Source: JBNJGB01 sp051747385
GTDB lineage: Bacteria > Myxococcota_A > UBA9042 > PHBI01 > JACKFB01
Assembly (NCBI GenBank): GCA_051747385.1
Contig: JBNJGB010000036.1
Location: 1 to 64,000, forward strand
DNA: 64,000 bases
Direction: 5' to 3'
Shown here piece after piece: positions 24,763 through 32,267 of this stretch. Under the pieces are notes generated by a model. That model saw only the letters and a program-made list of their open reading frames with translations, did no database searches and was not told the origin of the DNA. Position 1 is the stretch's first letter, and the number at the start of each line of letters is the position of its first letter. The position numbers and the translations under genes were made by a program.

Positions 24763-25335
24763 CTACTGGTGCTCCAGCTTCGCGCTCAGGTCGTCGCCCA
24801 GGAGATAGCCCTCGTTTCCGACGCTGCACTCGAGGCGCAGGAAGCCGCTGCCGTAGCGCTCCTTCAGGAGGTCCTTCACCTCGTTGAAGCGGCGCCAGTC
24901 CTCGAAGCAGGAGCGCTCGCGCCACAGGACCCGCTCGCCGCAGCCGATCTCGGCGACGTCACTGCGGGCGAAGCGCCAGAAGAAGGTGTGGGGGCCGCCG
25001 AGCAGGTCGGGGAGGTCCTGCGCGCTCTCCAGCCGGCCGTAGAACAAGCCGTCGCGGTCGGCGGTCGCCTCGGCCTCCTCGCGCTCGCGCTCCCTCGCCA
25101 GGATGCTGTCGAGCTGCTTCTGCGCCTCGGGAATGCCGCGGGCGGCGGCGATCTCGATGTCCATCCGGGTGGGATAGGAGACGGTCGCCAGGGTGTCCTC
25201 GCACTCCGGGCACTCGTAGGCCATCAGGTGACCGAAGAGCTCCATCCCGTCGGAGTCCAGGATCCCCTCCCAGCCGCAGGTGCACTGCACGGGCTGACCC
25301 TTCCAGGCGTCGTAATAGCCGTAGATGCGGCCCAT
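24763..25335 (-). CDS. Uncharacterised zinc-ribbon protein
   Basis: A 190-residue soluble protein. The N terminus has two paired-cysteine knuckles, CTCGW (about residues 18-22) and CPECEDT (about 42-48), spaced like a zinc ribbon. A charged coiled-coil-like helix follows (SILAREREREEAEATA), then a domain with FYGRLESAQDLPDLLG and FEDWRRFNEVKDLLKERYG. The stretch GGPHTFFWRFA may be a small folded module. I do not recognise the family; immunity-protein-like or SMI1-like alternatives have no specific support. Convergent with the Fic gene, 63 bases between stops. Confidence 0.7.
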   Translation of the reverse strand: MGRIYGYYDAWKGQPVQCTCGWEGILDSDGMELFGHLMAYECPECEDTLATVSYPTRMDIEIAAARGIPEAQKQLDSILAREREREEAEATADRDGLFYGRLESAQDLPDLLGGPHTFFWRFARSDVAEIGCGERVLWRERSCFEDWRRFNEVKDLLKERYGSGFLRLECSVGNEGYLLGDDLSAKLEHQ

Positions 25336-25430
25336 GGCGCCTCCTCTGTGATGGGGTGCGGGAGCAGGCTACCGCCGCTGCACGTGGGTGACGACACCGG
25401 CGGGGTCGTGGCTTGTAGCCGGGGGCCGGA

Positions 25431-26225
25431 TCAGCCGAAGACGGTCACCGTCTGGCGGCTGAGGGCAAGGAGATCACCCTCCGGACTCCAGACGGCGGCC
25501 TCCGTGTGGCCGTAGCCGTCCCGGGCCTGGTCCACGACGGCCTCGTACAGGAGCCAGCCGTCGGGCGGGAGCACGGGGCGCGGATGGACCATGCCGAGGG
25601 TCCAGGAGAGGCTGCTGGAGGGCGCCGGTCCCCGTAGCTGCGGGAGGACCGTGGGCGGCCAGGCGTCCACCAGGGCGACGAGGTGGGCGTCGGTCATGGC
25701 GGCCGGAGGCTCGCGGAAGCGGACCCAGCCGCCCAGGCGGCGCTCGGCGGAGCCCGTGAACGGCAGGTCGCCCAGGGTGACGCGCAGATCGACGTGCTGA
25801 GCGAACGCGGGGGTCACGCCCGCGACGATCGGGAGCTCGGCGGCCTCGTCCGGGCCCGGCAGGTCCGGCGCCGCCTCGGGCTCCGTGAGGACCTGCGACT
25901 CCCGCGCCGCACCGAACGCGCCGAGGACCACGGAGACGGTCTCCCCGCCCTGGACCGCGCGACCCTCGACGTGGGTCACGGTCCCGCCCTGGCGCAGCAC
26001 CTCGACGCGGACCTCCAGGGGAACACCCGGGGTCGCCGGCCCCACGAACGACACGGCCAGGGAGCGCAGCGGCCGGTCGTCGGCGAGGCGCGCCCGCATG
26101 CCCTCGTGGACCAGGGCCACGAGCAGCCCCCCGAAGCCGGCGCGGCCCTGGGCCCAGTCCGGCGGGATGGTCACGGTGTCGTCGGGGGCGTCCTGCAGCG
26201 CCCGGATGACCTCGTCGAAGTGCAC
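25431..26225 (-). CDS. Acyl-CoA thioesterase-like protein (double hotdog)
   Basis: A 264-residue protein resembling the thioesterase-like superfamily (TesB-type double hotdog). N-terminal half: RAGFGGLLVALVHEGMRARLADDRPLRSLAVSFVGPATPG, where the GG-helix-then-RSL-V-F pattern is typical; the C-terminal half carries TDAHLVALVDAWPPTVLP and GWLLYEAVVDQARDGYGHTEAAVWSPEG. Such enzymes hydrolyse acyl-CoAs in the cytoplasm. The GTG start at 26225 is supported by GGAGG five bases upstream. Divergent from the membrane protein at 26366; the 140-bp gap has no clear promoter. Confidence 0.8.
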   Translation of the reverse strand: MHFDEVIRALQDAPDDTVTIPPDWAQGRAGFGGLLVALVHEGMRARLADDRPLRSLAVSFVGPATPGVPLEVRVEVLRQGGTVTHVEGRAVQGGETVSVVLGAFGAARESQVLTEPEAAPDLPGPDEAAELPIVAGVTPAFAQHVDLRVTLGDLPFTGSAERRLGGWVRFREPPAAMTDAHLVALVDAWPPTVLPQLRGPAPSSSLSWTLGMVHPRPVLPPDGWLLYEAVVDQARDGYGHTEAAVWSPEGDLLALSRQTVTVFG

Positions 26226-26365
26226 GGCGTCCTCCCGGCCGGGTGGAGAGCGTAGCCTACGGGGCCGCCGGGATGTAGACCTCATGGCGCGACGTCGGAG
26301 GCGGATTCGAACGGGAAAGGCGCTCCGGCCAGGACGGCTGGCGGCGGCAGTGCTAGCATCAGGGC

Positions 26366-27040
26366 ATGGTGCAGGTTCGACCGGTGGTGTCACCGGCACA
26401 TCGCCCCGTCGCGGAGCAGATCCGGCGGACGCGGGCGGCGTGGATGGTGGCGACCGCGACCAGCCTCCTGGGGATGGGGGCCACGCTGGCGCTCGCCGGG
26501 GTCAGCGGCCGGGAGGTCTCGGAGCTGACGAGGGATCCGAGCCAGATCCTCGACGCGGCCTGGTACACGGGCCTGCTGTCCTACGCCGGGCTGGCGGCCT
26601 GGGCGGCCTGCGCGGGGATCGCGATCTTCGGCGGGCTCCTGCTGCGCCGCGTGGACTCGGAGGTCCCGGTGGCCAGGCTGCTCCTGGGCGGCGGCGCCCT
26701 GTCGCTCGTCCTCCTCGCTGACGACACCCTGACGATCCACGAGGTGGTCCTGCCCTGGTATCTCGGCCTCCCGCAGCCCGTGACCTACGCGCTGTACGGG
26801 CTGCTCGGCCTGGCGTTCCTGGGCTGGAACCTCCGCGCGGTCCTGGAGACGGACTACCTCCTGCTCGCCATCGCCGTCGGGCTGCTCGGGACGTCGGTCG
26901 TGGCCGACGTGCTCATCCCGTACGGGCCGGTGGGCGTGGTGTTCGAGGACTTCGTGAAGTTCGCCGGGATCGTCTTCTGGCTCGCCTACTTCGCCCACGT
27001 GGCCGCGAGGCGGCTGGGCGGGATCACGCGGGGCGGGTGA
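26366..27040 (+). CDS. Uncharacterised six-helix membrane protein
   Basis: A 224-residue integral membrane protein with about six helices. Buried polar residues stand out: LLADDTLTIHE in the middle and FEDFVKFAGIVFWLAYF near the C terminus, the kind of Asp-Asp...His-Glu and Glu-Asp...Lys pattern that suggests a conserved site inside the membrane. I have seen similar uncharacterised membrane proteins with an LDDxxxxHE core but cannot assign a function. Its 3' end overlaps the convergent asparaginase gene by 17 bases. Confidence 0.7.
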   Translation: MVQVRPVVSPAHRPVAEQIRRTRAAWMVATATSLLGMGATLALAGVSGREVSELTRDPSQILDAAWYTGLLSYAGLAAWAACAGIAIFGGLLLRRVDSEVPVARLLLGGGALSLVLLADDTLTIHEVVLPWYLGLPQPVTYALYGLLGLAFLGWNLRAVLETDYLLLAIAVGLLGTSVVADVLIPYGPVGVVFEDFVKFAGIVFWLAYFAHVAARRLGGITRGG

Positions 27041-28058
27041 GCTCTCCTCGGAGGCTCTCCTGCATCTGCGCGGCGACGCGCTCGGGATCGTCGTGCTTCC
27101 CGAGGAGGTAGAAGAGCTTGGCCAGCGCGGCCTCGGGCGTCATGTCGTATCCGCTGAGCACCCCAGCGGCCGCAAGGCCCGCGCCGCTCGCGTAGTCGTC
27201 CAGGTCGACGCGGCCCCGGAGGCACTGGCTCACGTCCACGATGACGACCCCGCGGTCGCGGGCGTCGCGCAGGGCGTCGATGAAGCCGCGGTCCCGGTCG
27301 GGGCCGTTGCCGACGCCGTAGCCCTCGATGACGAGGCCTTCCAGGGGCGGCCGGCAGAGCGCCGACACCATGCGCCCGGAGATCCCCGGAAAGAGGCGGA
27401 TGGCGGCCACCAGGGGCTCGCCCACCTCCTGCACCCGCAGGGGCGCGCCGTCCTCGGCCGGGCGACGGACCAGATCCCGCTCGACCTCCACGTCCAGGCC
27501 CAGGGTGGCCAGGGGCGGCAGGTTGGGCGAGTCGAAGGCTCCGAAGCCCTCCGCGTCCACCTTGGTCGCCCGGCAGCCGCGGAGCAGGCGATCGCCGAAG
27601 TAGACCGTCACCTCGGGGATCGCCGGCTCGTGGGCCGCCAGGAGCATGGACGTGATGAGATTCTCGCGGGCGTCGGTCCGGAGCTCGCCCAGGGGGATCT
27701 GCGAGCCGGTCAGGACCACCGGCTTGCGCAGGTTCTCGAGGAGGAAGGCCAGGGCCGACGCCGTGAAGGCCATGGTGTCCGTGCCGTGGATCACGAGGAA
27801 GCCGTCGTAGTCCTCGTAGCGCGCCTCGATGTCCCGCGCGATGCGGACCCAGTCCGCCGGGGCCGTGTTCGAGGAGTCCAGCAGCGGCCGGTACTCCCCG
27901 ACGACCCACGCGGGCATCCGCGGGTCGGACAGCTCCGGGATGGCCCGCATGCGCTCCTCGAGGAAGCCGGGCGCCGGCTCGAACTGGCCGCGGGCGTTCC
28001 GCCGCATCCCGATGGTGCCGCCGGTGTAGGCGACGTAGATCCGCTTGTCGTGGGGCAT
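27024..28058 (-). CDS. ansA: Type I (cytosolic-type) L-asparaginase
   Basis: A 344-residue protein with the asparaginase signatures: YVAYTGGTIGM (first catalytic Thr), VIHGTDTMAFTASAL (second catalytic Thr-Asp), and LTGSQIPLGELRTDARENL (the Lys/Arg-containing region typical of the AnsA-type). No signal peptide, so cytosolic, and the length matches AnsA rather than the periplasmic type II. It hydrolyses L-asparagine to aspartate and ammonia. The DUF2231 gene lies 19 bases upstream on the template-adjacent side (28078), same strand. Confidence 0.94.
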   Translation of the reverse strand: MPHDKRIYVAYTGGTIGMRRNARGQFEPAPGFLEERMRAIPELSDPRMPAWVVGEYRPLLDSSNTAPADWVRIARDIEARYEDYDGFLVIHGTDTMAFTASALAFLLENLRKPVVLTGSQIPLGELRTDARENLITSMLLAAHEPAIPEVTVYFGDRLLRGCRATKVDAEGFGAFDSPNLPPLATLGLDVEVERDLVRRPAEDGAPLRVQEVGEPLVAAIRLFPGISGRMVSALCRPPLEGLVIEGYGVGNGPDRDRGFIDALRDARDRGVVIVDVSQCLRGRVDLDDYASGAGLAAAGVLSGYDMTPEAALAKLFYLLGKHDDPERVAAQMQESLRGELTRPA

Positions 28059-28077
28059 GGACCTCCCGGCGCGCGCC

Positions 28078-28581
28078 CTACTCGAACTCGGTGCACGCGT
28101 CGGTGGGATGATACACGGCGGCGCCCTGCTGGTAGACGAGCGTCGCGCCCAGGTGCCCCGCGTAGCCGAGCGCGCCCGCGCCGCCGAGGTAGGCGAGCAG
28201 CACCAGCGTCACGAGGCCGCGCCGCAGCCGGTCGGCCCCCTTCAGGATCGCCAGGGCCAGGTCGGCGGGGAGGGCGCAGGAGAACGTGATGGCCACGCCC
28301 CACGCGACGTTCTCGTGGGTCTTGGCCACGGTGGGATCGCACAGCGTGCGCCCCACCTCGCCGTCGGCCAGGGAGCCGGTCCAGATGGCGGCCCAGGCGG
28401 CGACGGCGCCCACTCCGAGCAGGAGGCGACCGGCCGGCGTCAGGAAGCCGAGCCGGCCGTCTCCGCTCACGAGCTGCCCGGCGATCCGGCACAGCGTCCC
28501 GAAGACGAGCAGCGCCAGCGGGGCGTGCACCGTGAGCGGGTGGAAGACCTCCACGCGCCAGAAGTCGGGCAGCTGGGGCAT
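28078..28581 (-). CDS. DUF2231-type membrane protein
   Basis: A 167-residue protein with four helices. The motif set EVFHPLTVHAPLALL near the start, then THENVAWGVA, and at the end GYAGHLGATLVYQQGAA, is that of DUF2231 membrane proteins, whose conserved His residues could bind heme or metal. In other genomes these are linked to cytochromes and redox enzymes. Located four bases after the small lipoprotein gene and upstream of asparaginase, so probably part of one transcript. Confidence 0.85.
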   Translation of the reverse strand: MPQLPDFWRVEVFHPLTVHAPLALLVFGTLCRIAGQLVSGDGRLGFLTPAGRLLLGVGAVAAWAAIWTGSLADGEVGRTLCDPTVAKTHENVAWGVAITFSCALPADLALAILKGADRLRRGLVTLVLLAYLGGAGALGYAGHLGATLVYQQGAAVYHPTDACTEFE

Positions 28582-28585
28582 CGGG

Positions 28586-28912
28586 CTACTCCAGGATGAC
28601 GACCTTCTTCGGGTCGAGGCGCTTGCCCTTCTTCTCCACCGTGACCTTCACCTGCTGGCCCGTCTCCAAGGCGGAGAACTCGGCCTTCTCCTCGCCCTTC
28701 ATCAGCTCGGTCTGGTCGGTGAAGTACAGCTCGAGCTTCTTGCCGTCGGACTCGACGTAGATCTCGTCCTTGTCGGCCTCCACATTGACGACGGTGCCCT
28801 CGTAGGTGCCACTCTCCACCACGTCCGTCTTCTCGCAGGCGACGACCGTGAGCGACGAGGCGAGCAGGACCACCGTGATCACGATCGCGCGTCGGAGCTC
28901 GTTCCGAAGCAT
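28586..28912 (-). CDS. Small lipoprotein with an OB-like C-terminal domain
   Basis: A 108-residue lipoprotein: signal peptide ending SLTVVAC, then about 80 residues of alternating charged beta strands (GTYEGTVVNVEADKDEIYVESDGKKLELYF, then ALETGQQVKVTVEKKGKRLDPKKVVILE). The pattern, an early EGTVVNV strand and a late VKVTVEKKG strand, resembles small OB-fold proteins that bind metals or oligomers. GGAGAGG precedes the ATG at 28912. Followed four bases later by the DUF2231 gene. Confidence 0.75.
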   Translation of the reverse strand: MLRNELRRAIVITVVLLASSLTVVACEKTDVVESGTYEGTVVNVEADKDEIYVESDGKKLELYFTDQTELMKGEEKAEFSALETGQQVKVTVEKKGKRLDPKKVVILE

Positions 28913-29010
28913 GTTCCTCTCCTGTGTGTGTGGCAGGGTTCGTCCCGAAAGGTCGCACAATCAGAGTGCGGTTCAAGGCCTTTTCTCGGCGTGCAGGGGC
29001 CGCGGGGCAC

Positions 29011-29335
29011 TCAGTCGTCCGACAGCAGCCGGTAGCCCACGCCCGGCTCCGTCATGAACCAACGGGGGCGCGCCGCGTCCGTAGAGGCCGAGGGCCACCG
29101 CGAGGACCAGGGCCAGGGAGGCGGCGAGCACCAGGCCCTCTACGGCACGGATCTCGGACACCGCCAGGCCCCACGGTACGGAGGCGAGCATCGCCACGGC
29201 GAGCACCACGAGCAGGCGGGCGAGCACCTGGCCGACCAGGCGTCGGTTCAGGAGGCCCTTCGGGGAGGTGTCGACCGAGGTCGGCGCCTTGGCGCGGGCC
29301 CGGTGGGAGAAGGGGCGGGGGGCGGAGCCAACCAC
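29011..29335 (-). pseudogene. Apparent deletion chimera: trkH 5' end joined to kdpE 3' end
   Basis: Minus-strand reading from GTG 29335 gives a basic leader and then two membrane helices with the look of the TrkH/KtrB N terminus (VLARLLVVLAVAMLASVPWG, then LVLAASLALVLAVALGLYGRGA). At about 29079, in a different frame, the sequence becomes DAARPRWFMTEPGVGYRLLSDD followed by a stop at 29011: the typical C-terminal end of an OmpR/KdpE winged-helix response regulator. Everything between (rest of trkH and most of the regulator gene) is missing. In the TrkH frame translation would run on to a stop near 28973. Both assignments are by pattern only. Confidence 0.5.
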
Positions 29336-29433
29336 ACCGCCGACCGTAGCGGCCGGCGCATGAGGAATGTGCAAACCTTGGCGCGCCGCCCGTAAAGATC
29401 CCGTAAACGCCGGCGGAGGGGCGCCCGCGCGGC

Positions 29434-29964
29434 TCAGGACACGTCGGCCCCCGGGGACAGCGGCAGCCCGGTCAGGAGCGACGGGAGTCGGACGGCGCGC
29501 TGGATGCGGTCGGCGACCGAGGCCACGACCTCGGAGTCCTCCGCGCACCGGCGCGGGAGGCGGAGCCACGGGTCGTACCTCGTGTCCACCTCGCCCAGGG
29601 TGACGATGCGGCAGTCGGCCTCCTTGAAGCCCTCCACCAGGAGGACGTCGAGGCCGATGAGCAGGCGCGCGGGCGGCTTCGCGGGCGGCCAGTCCACGGG
29701 CCGCGCGTGGAACCAGGCCACCTGGTCGGCGGCCGCCAGGATGACCGTCTCGGCGCCGGCCTGGCGGTGGCGCCACGTGTCCTTGCCGGGCTGGTCCACC
29801 GGGCAGTTCCGGTGGTGGGTGTGCTTCATGGTGCCCACGCGGACGCCGCGGCGGGTCAGCTCGGCGGTGAGGGCCTCGACGAGGGTCGTCTTGCCGCTGC
29901 CGGAGCGGCCGACGAGGGCGACCCGGACCGGGCGGCCGAGCAACCTGCGGAGGTGGCGGATCAT
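29434..29964 (-). CDS. mobB: Molybdopterin-guanine dinucleotide biosynthesis protein B
   Basis: A 176-residue P-loop GTPase: VALVGRSGSGKTTLVEAL, then VRVGTMKHTHH (the MobB-specific KHTHH), AWFHARPVDWPP and LDVLLVEGFKEADCRIV with the Walker B-like Asp. MobB assists attachment of GMP to molybdopterin, forming the bis-MGD cofactor needed by NapA. Its ATG at 29964 overlaps the preceding small gene (ATGA). Being the last gene of the nap-type operon makes the link to the NapA-like enzyme explicit: the operon brings its own cofactor-maturation gene. Confidence 0.93.
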   Translation of the reverse strand: MIRHLRRLLGRPVRVALVGRSGSGKTTLVEALTAELTRRGVRVGTMKHTHHRNCPVDQPGKDTWRHRQAGAETVILAAADQVAWFHARPVDWPPAKPPARLLIGLDVLLVEGFKEADCRIVTLGEVDTRYDPWLRLPRRCAEDSEVVASVADRIQRAVRLPSLLTGLPLSPGADVS

Positions 29965-30182
29965 GCGGCGTCCCTGCGACGGAGGCCCAGGGCCAGGGAG
30001 AGGAGGCCCGAGAAGACCAGGAAGCCGGCCCCGAGCGGGCCGAGGAACCGGACGGCGGCGCCCGCCGGATCGGCCGGCGGGACGGTGCGGACGAGCGGCG
30101 CCTCCAGCCAGCCGGAGACCCGCTCGATCGTGACCGTATCACCCGGTCGGAGCCGGATGTCGACCCTCGAGACCGCGCTCAC
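29961..30182 (-). CDS. Small membrane protein in the nap-type operon
   Basis: A 73-residue protein from GTG 30182. An N-terminal soluble stretch (VDIRLRPGDTVTIERVSGWLEAPLVRTVPP) may form a small beta sandwich, followed by one C-terminal helix (LGPLGAGFLVFSGLLSLALGL) and a positive tail (RRRDAA). It overlaps both neighbours by four bases (GTGA with the thioredoxin-domain gene, ATGA with mobB), so it is translated as part of the operon. It resembles no Nap protein I know. A subunit or assembly factor of the redox complex is possible by position only. Confidence 0.65.
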   Translation of the reverse strand: MSAVSRVDIRLRPGDTVTIERVSGWLEAPLVRTVPPADPAGAAVRFLGPLGAGFLVFSGLLSLALGLRRRDAA

Positions 30183-31678
30183 GGGGACGCCTCCCCGGCC
30201 AGCGCCGCGAACGGAGGGGCCTGATCCAGGTCCAGCGGGAGATCCGCTACGGCGGCCACGGCGCGGCCGCAGGCCTCCGAGCCCACCTCGCACAGCCCCG
30301 CGGCCAGCCGGTTCAGGCGCTGGGGGCGCAGGCCGGACGGCGGCAGCGGCTCGCGGCTCCAGCGCTCGACCACCACACCGGCGAGCGTTCGGGCCCGGGC
30401 GTCCTCCCCGCACGCGTCGAGGGCCAGGAGGAGCTCTCCCACCTCGTCGACGGTGGCTTCCCGTGGGGCCTCCTCGCCGAGCGTCCCCGGTGGCCAGCGG
30501 TCCGCGGGGACCCGGTCGAGAGCATCGCACCGCTCCGGGATGGCCCGCGCCGCGCGGGCCTGGACGAGCAGGGTCTTCAGCGGGAACACCGTCGGCGGGG
30601 CGACACCCGCTCGCTCGTCGGCACGGAGCCGGAAGTAGAAGGGGTTCGAGCGCTGGCTGGTGTCCAGCAGGTCGCCGTCCGCGAAGGTGTCCTCCACGAA
30701 GCGGAGGATCCGGCCGGCCTCGTCGTCGCGGCCCCGGGCCTCCAGCAGCAGGGCCCACGAGAGGTTGTCCGCCGCGCGGCGCTCGAAGTGCGGGTGATAC
30801 CAGCCGGGACCGGCGCAGTAGCGGAACACGCCCCCGTCCACCGGGTCCTGGAGTCCCTGCCACGGGTCCAGGTCGGGCAGCCGCTCGATGCCGTCCCGCC
30901 AGGCCTCGCCCGCGGCCGGCCCCTGCTCGGAGAGCCGGACCAGGGTCTCGGCCGGATACGCCTCCTCCATGCCGGGGAGCGGTTCGCCGTCCAGGCGGGG
31001 GCTGCGCCCGCGGAGGGCGGAGGTGATGGTGTTGGAGATCCAGCCTTCGGTCCGTTGGGGCGCCGGTCGACCACGACCACGTCCACGAGGCGAGTCGGCG
31101 GTCGGAGGGGTGATCCACCGCTGCAGCGCCAGGAGGAGATCCGGGTGCGGATGGCGCGCCGGGGTGCCGAAGCCTCCGTCGGCCTGGGAGACCTCGAAGA
31201 ACACCTCGCGCTCCAGCCTCTCCAGGGCGGCGGCGGCGTCCTCGCGGTCCAGGGCCTCCTCGGGCAGCGTCCGGCCCTCGCCGCCGTCGGGATAGGGCTC
31301 CAGGGCGCCGCGGGCCACCTTGGCGCTGACGGCCTCCAGGAGGATGGTCGTCTCGGGGACGGGGAGATAGCCCGATCGGGTGAGGACGTGGCGCCCCTGC
31401 GCGTCGAAGAACAGGAGGCTGGGCAGGCCCTTCACGCCCGGGCGGTCCATCCAGGAGGGCTGCGCGTCCACGTCGACGTGTTCCACGTGGAACCTCGCGT
31501 CCAGCAGCGAACGCACCTCCGGGTGCGGGAGCACCTCGTGCTCGAACACGCGGCACCACTGGCACCACGGCGCCGTCAGCAGGACCATCCTCGGCCGCGC
31601 GCCCTCGCCCACGTCCGGCGCGCAGTCCGACGGCAGCCCGAGGACGGCGAGCAGCGCAGCCAGGAGACGCTCCCACAC
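30179..31678 (-). CDS. Thioredoxin-domain protein (DUF255/YyaL-like) in the nap-type operon
   Basis: A 499-residue protein starting at GTG 31678, two bases after the ferredoxin stop. The N terminus has a hydrophobic segment with SDCAPDVG, then a thioredoxin-like domain with VLLTAPWCQWCRVFEHEVL (active-site CQWC), LPSLLFFDAQGRHVLTRSGYLP. The remaining 350 residues are helical (RWITPPTADSPRG, FERRAADNLSWALLLEARGR, EAGRILRFVEDTFADGDLLDTSQ), recalling the alpha/alpha region of DUF255 YyaL-type proteins, though shorter. Likely periplasmic or membrane-tethered; it could maintain thiols or fold the cytochrome and ferredoxins of the operon. The family call for the C-terminal part is tentative. Confidence 0.7.
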   Translation of the reverse strand: MWERLLAALLAVLGLPSDCAPDVGEGARPRMVLLTAPWCQWCRVFEHEVLPHPEVRSLLDARFHVEHVDVDAQPSWMDRPGVKGLPSLLFFDAQGRHVLTRSGYLPVPETTILLEAVSAKVARGALEPYPDGGEGRTLPEEALDREDAAAALERLEREVFFEVSQADGGFGTPARHPHPDLLLALQRWITPPTADSPRGRGRGRPAPQRTEGWISNTITSALRGRSPRLDGEPLPGMEEAYPAETLVRLSEQGPAAGEAWRDGIERLPDLDPWQGLQDPVDGGVFRYCAGPGWYHPHFERRAADNLSWALLLEARGRDDEAGRILRFVEDTFADGDLLDTSQRSNPFYFRLRADERAGVAPPTVFPLKTLLVQARAARAIPERCDALDRVPADRWPPGTLGEEAPREATVDEVGELLLALDACGEDARARTLAGVVVERWSREPLPPSGLRPQRLNRLAAGLCEVGSEACGRAVAAVADLPLDLDQAPPFAALAGEASP

Positions 31679-31680
31679 GT

Positions 31681-32265
31681 TCAGTCTCCCAGCGGCGCGA
31701 TCTCGAGCGCCCCGGGCTGCGTCGGACACGCGTCCACGCACAGGCCGCAGCCCACGCAGGCATCCTCGTCCACGACGGGCCGCCCCAGGCGCAGGATCAG
31801 CGCCCCCTCGGCGCCCTCGGGGCACTGCCCGGAGCAGGCGCCGCACTCCGGCCCCATGAAGGGGAGACACCGGTCCTGGAGCACGCGGACCGTCCCCAGG
31901 TTCCACGTCCGGCCCTCGGGCACCTCCAGCACGCCCTCGGGGCAGGCCGCCGCGCACGGGAAGCCCTCGCACATGGTGCAGGGGCGGGACTCCGGGCGCA
32001 TCACGGGGGTGCCTCCGCCCGGGCGGACGTCCTCGCGGAGGGTGTGGACGGCGTTGTCCGGGCAGGCCTCCACGCAGGCCATGCAGGCGTTGCAGCCCGC
32101 GAGGAAGAGGGCCTCGGGGAGGGCGCCGGGCGGGCGCCGACGGGGAGGAAACCGGCCCTTCAGGCGGTCCTCCACCACGGGCCTCGCCACGGCCTCGACC
32201 GTCTCCGCGGCGGCGGGGAGGAGGCTCCGGAGCCACCCGCGGCGGCTGACACGGCGCTCGCCCAT
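31681..32265 (-). CDS. Second NapG/NapF-like four-cluster ferredoxin
   Basis: A 194-residue protein with an N-terminal SRRGWLRSL that looks like a Tat signal, then cysteine clusters that could bind four [4Fe-4S]: CNACMACVEACP, CTMCEGFPCAAACP, CGACSGQCP and CVGCGLCVDACP. The layout matches the NapG/NapF/MauM class of redox-enzyme ferredoxins. The sister NapG-like protein is encoded at 35447-36070, so the operon has two. The ATG at 32265 is two bases after the giant membrane gene's stop. Confidence 0.85.
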   Translation of the reverse strand: MGERRVSRRGWLRSLLPAAAETVEAVARPVVEDRLKGRFPPRRRPPGALPEALFLAGCNACMACVEACPDNAVHTLREDVRPGGGTPVMRPESRPCTMCEGFPCAAACPEGVLEVPEGRTWNLGTVRVLQDRCLPFMGPECGACSGQCPEGAEGALILRLGRPVVDEDACVGCGLCVDACPTQPGALEIAPLGD

Positions 32266-32267
32266 GG

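Noticed and set aside
26290..26320. GTTCGAATCC-like sequence (reverse strand) resembling a tRNA T-loop
   Set aside because: Flanking bases do not form a T stem, and no anticodon or acceptor stem fits. I treat it as chance, not as a tRNA or attachment site.
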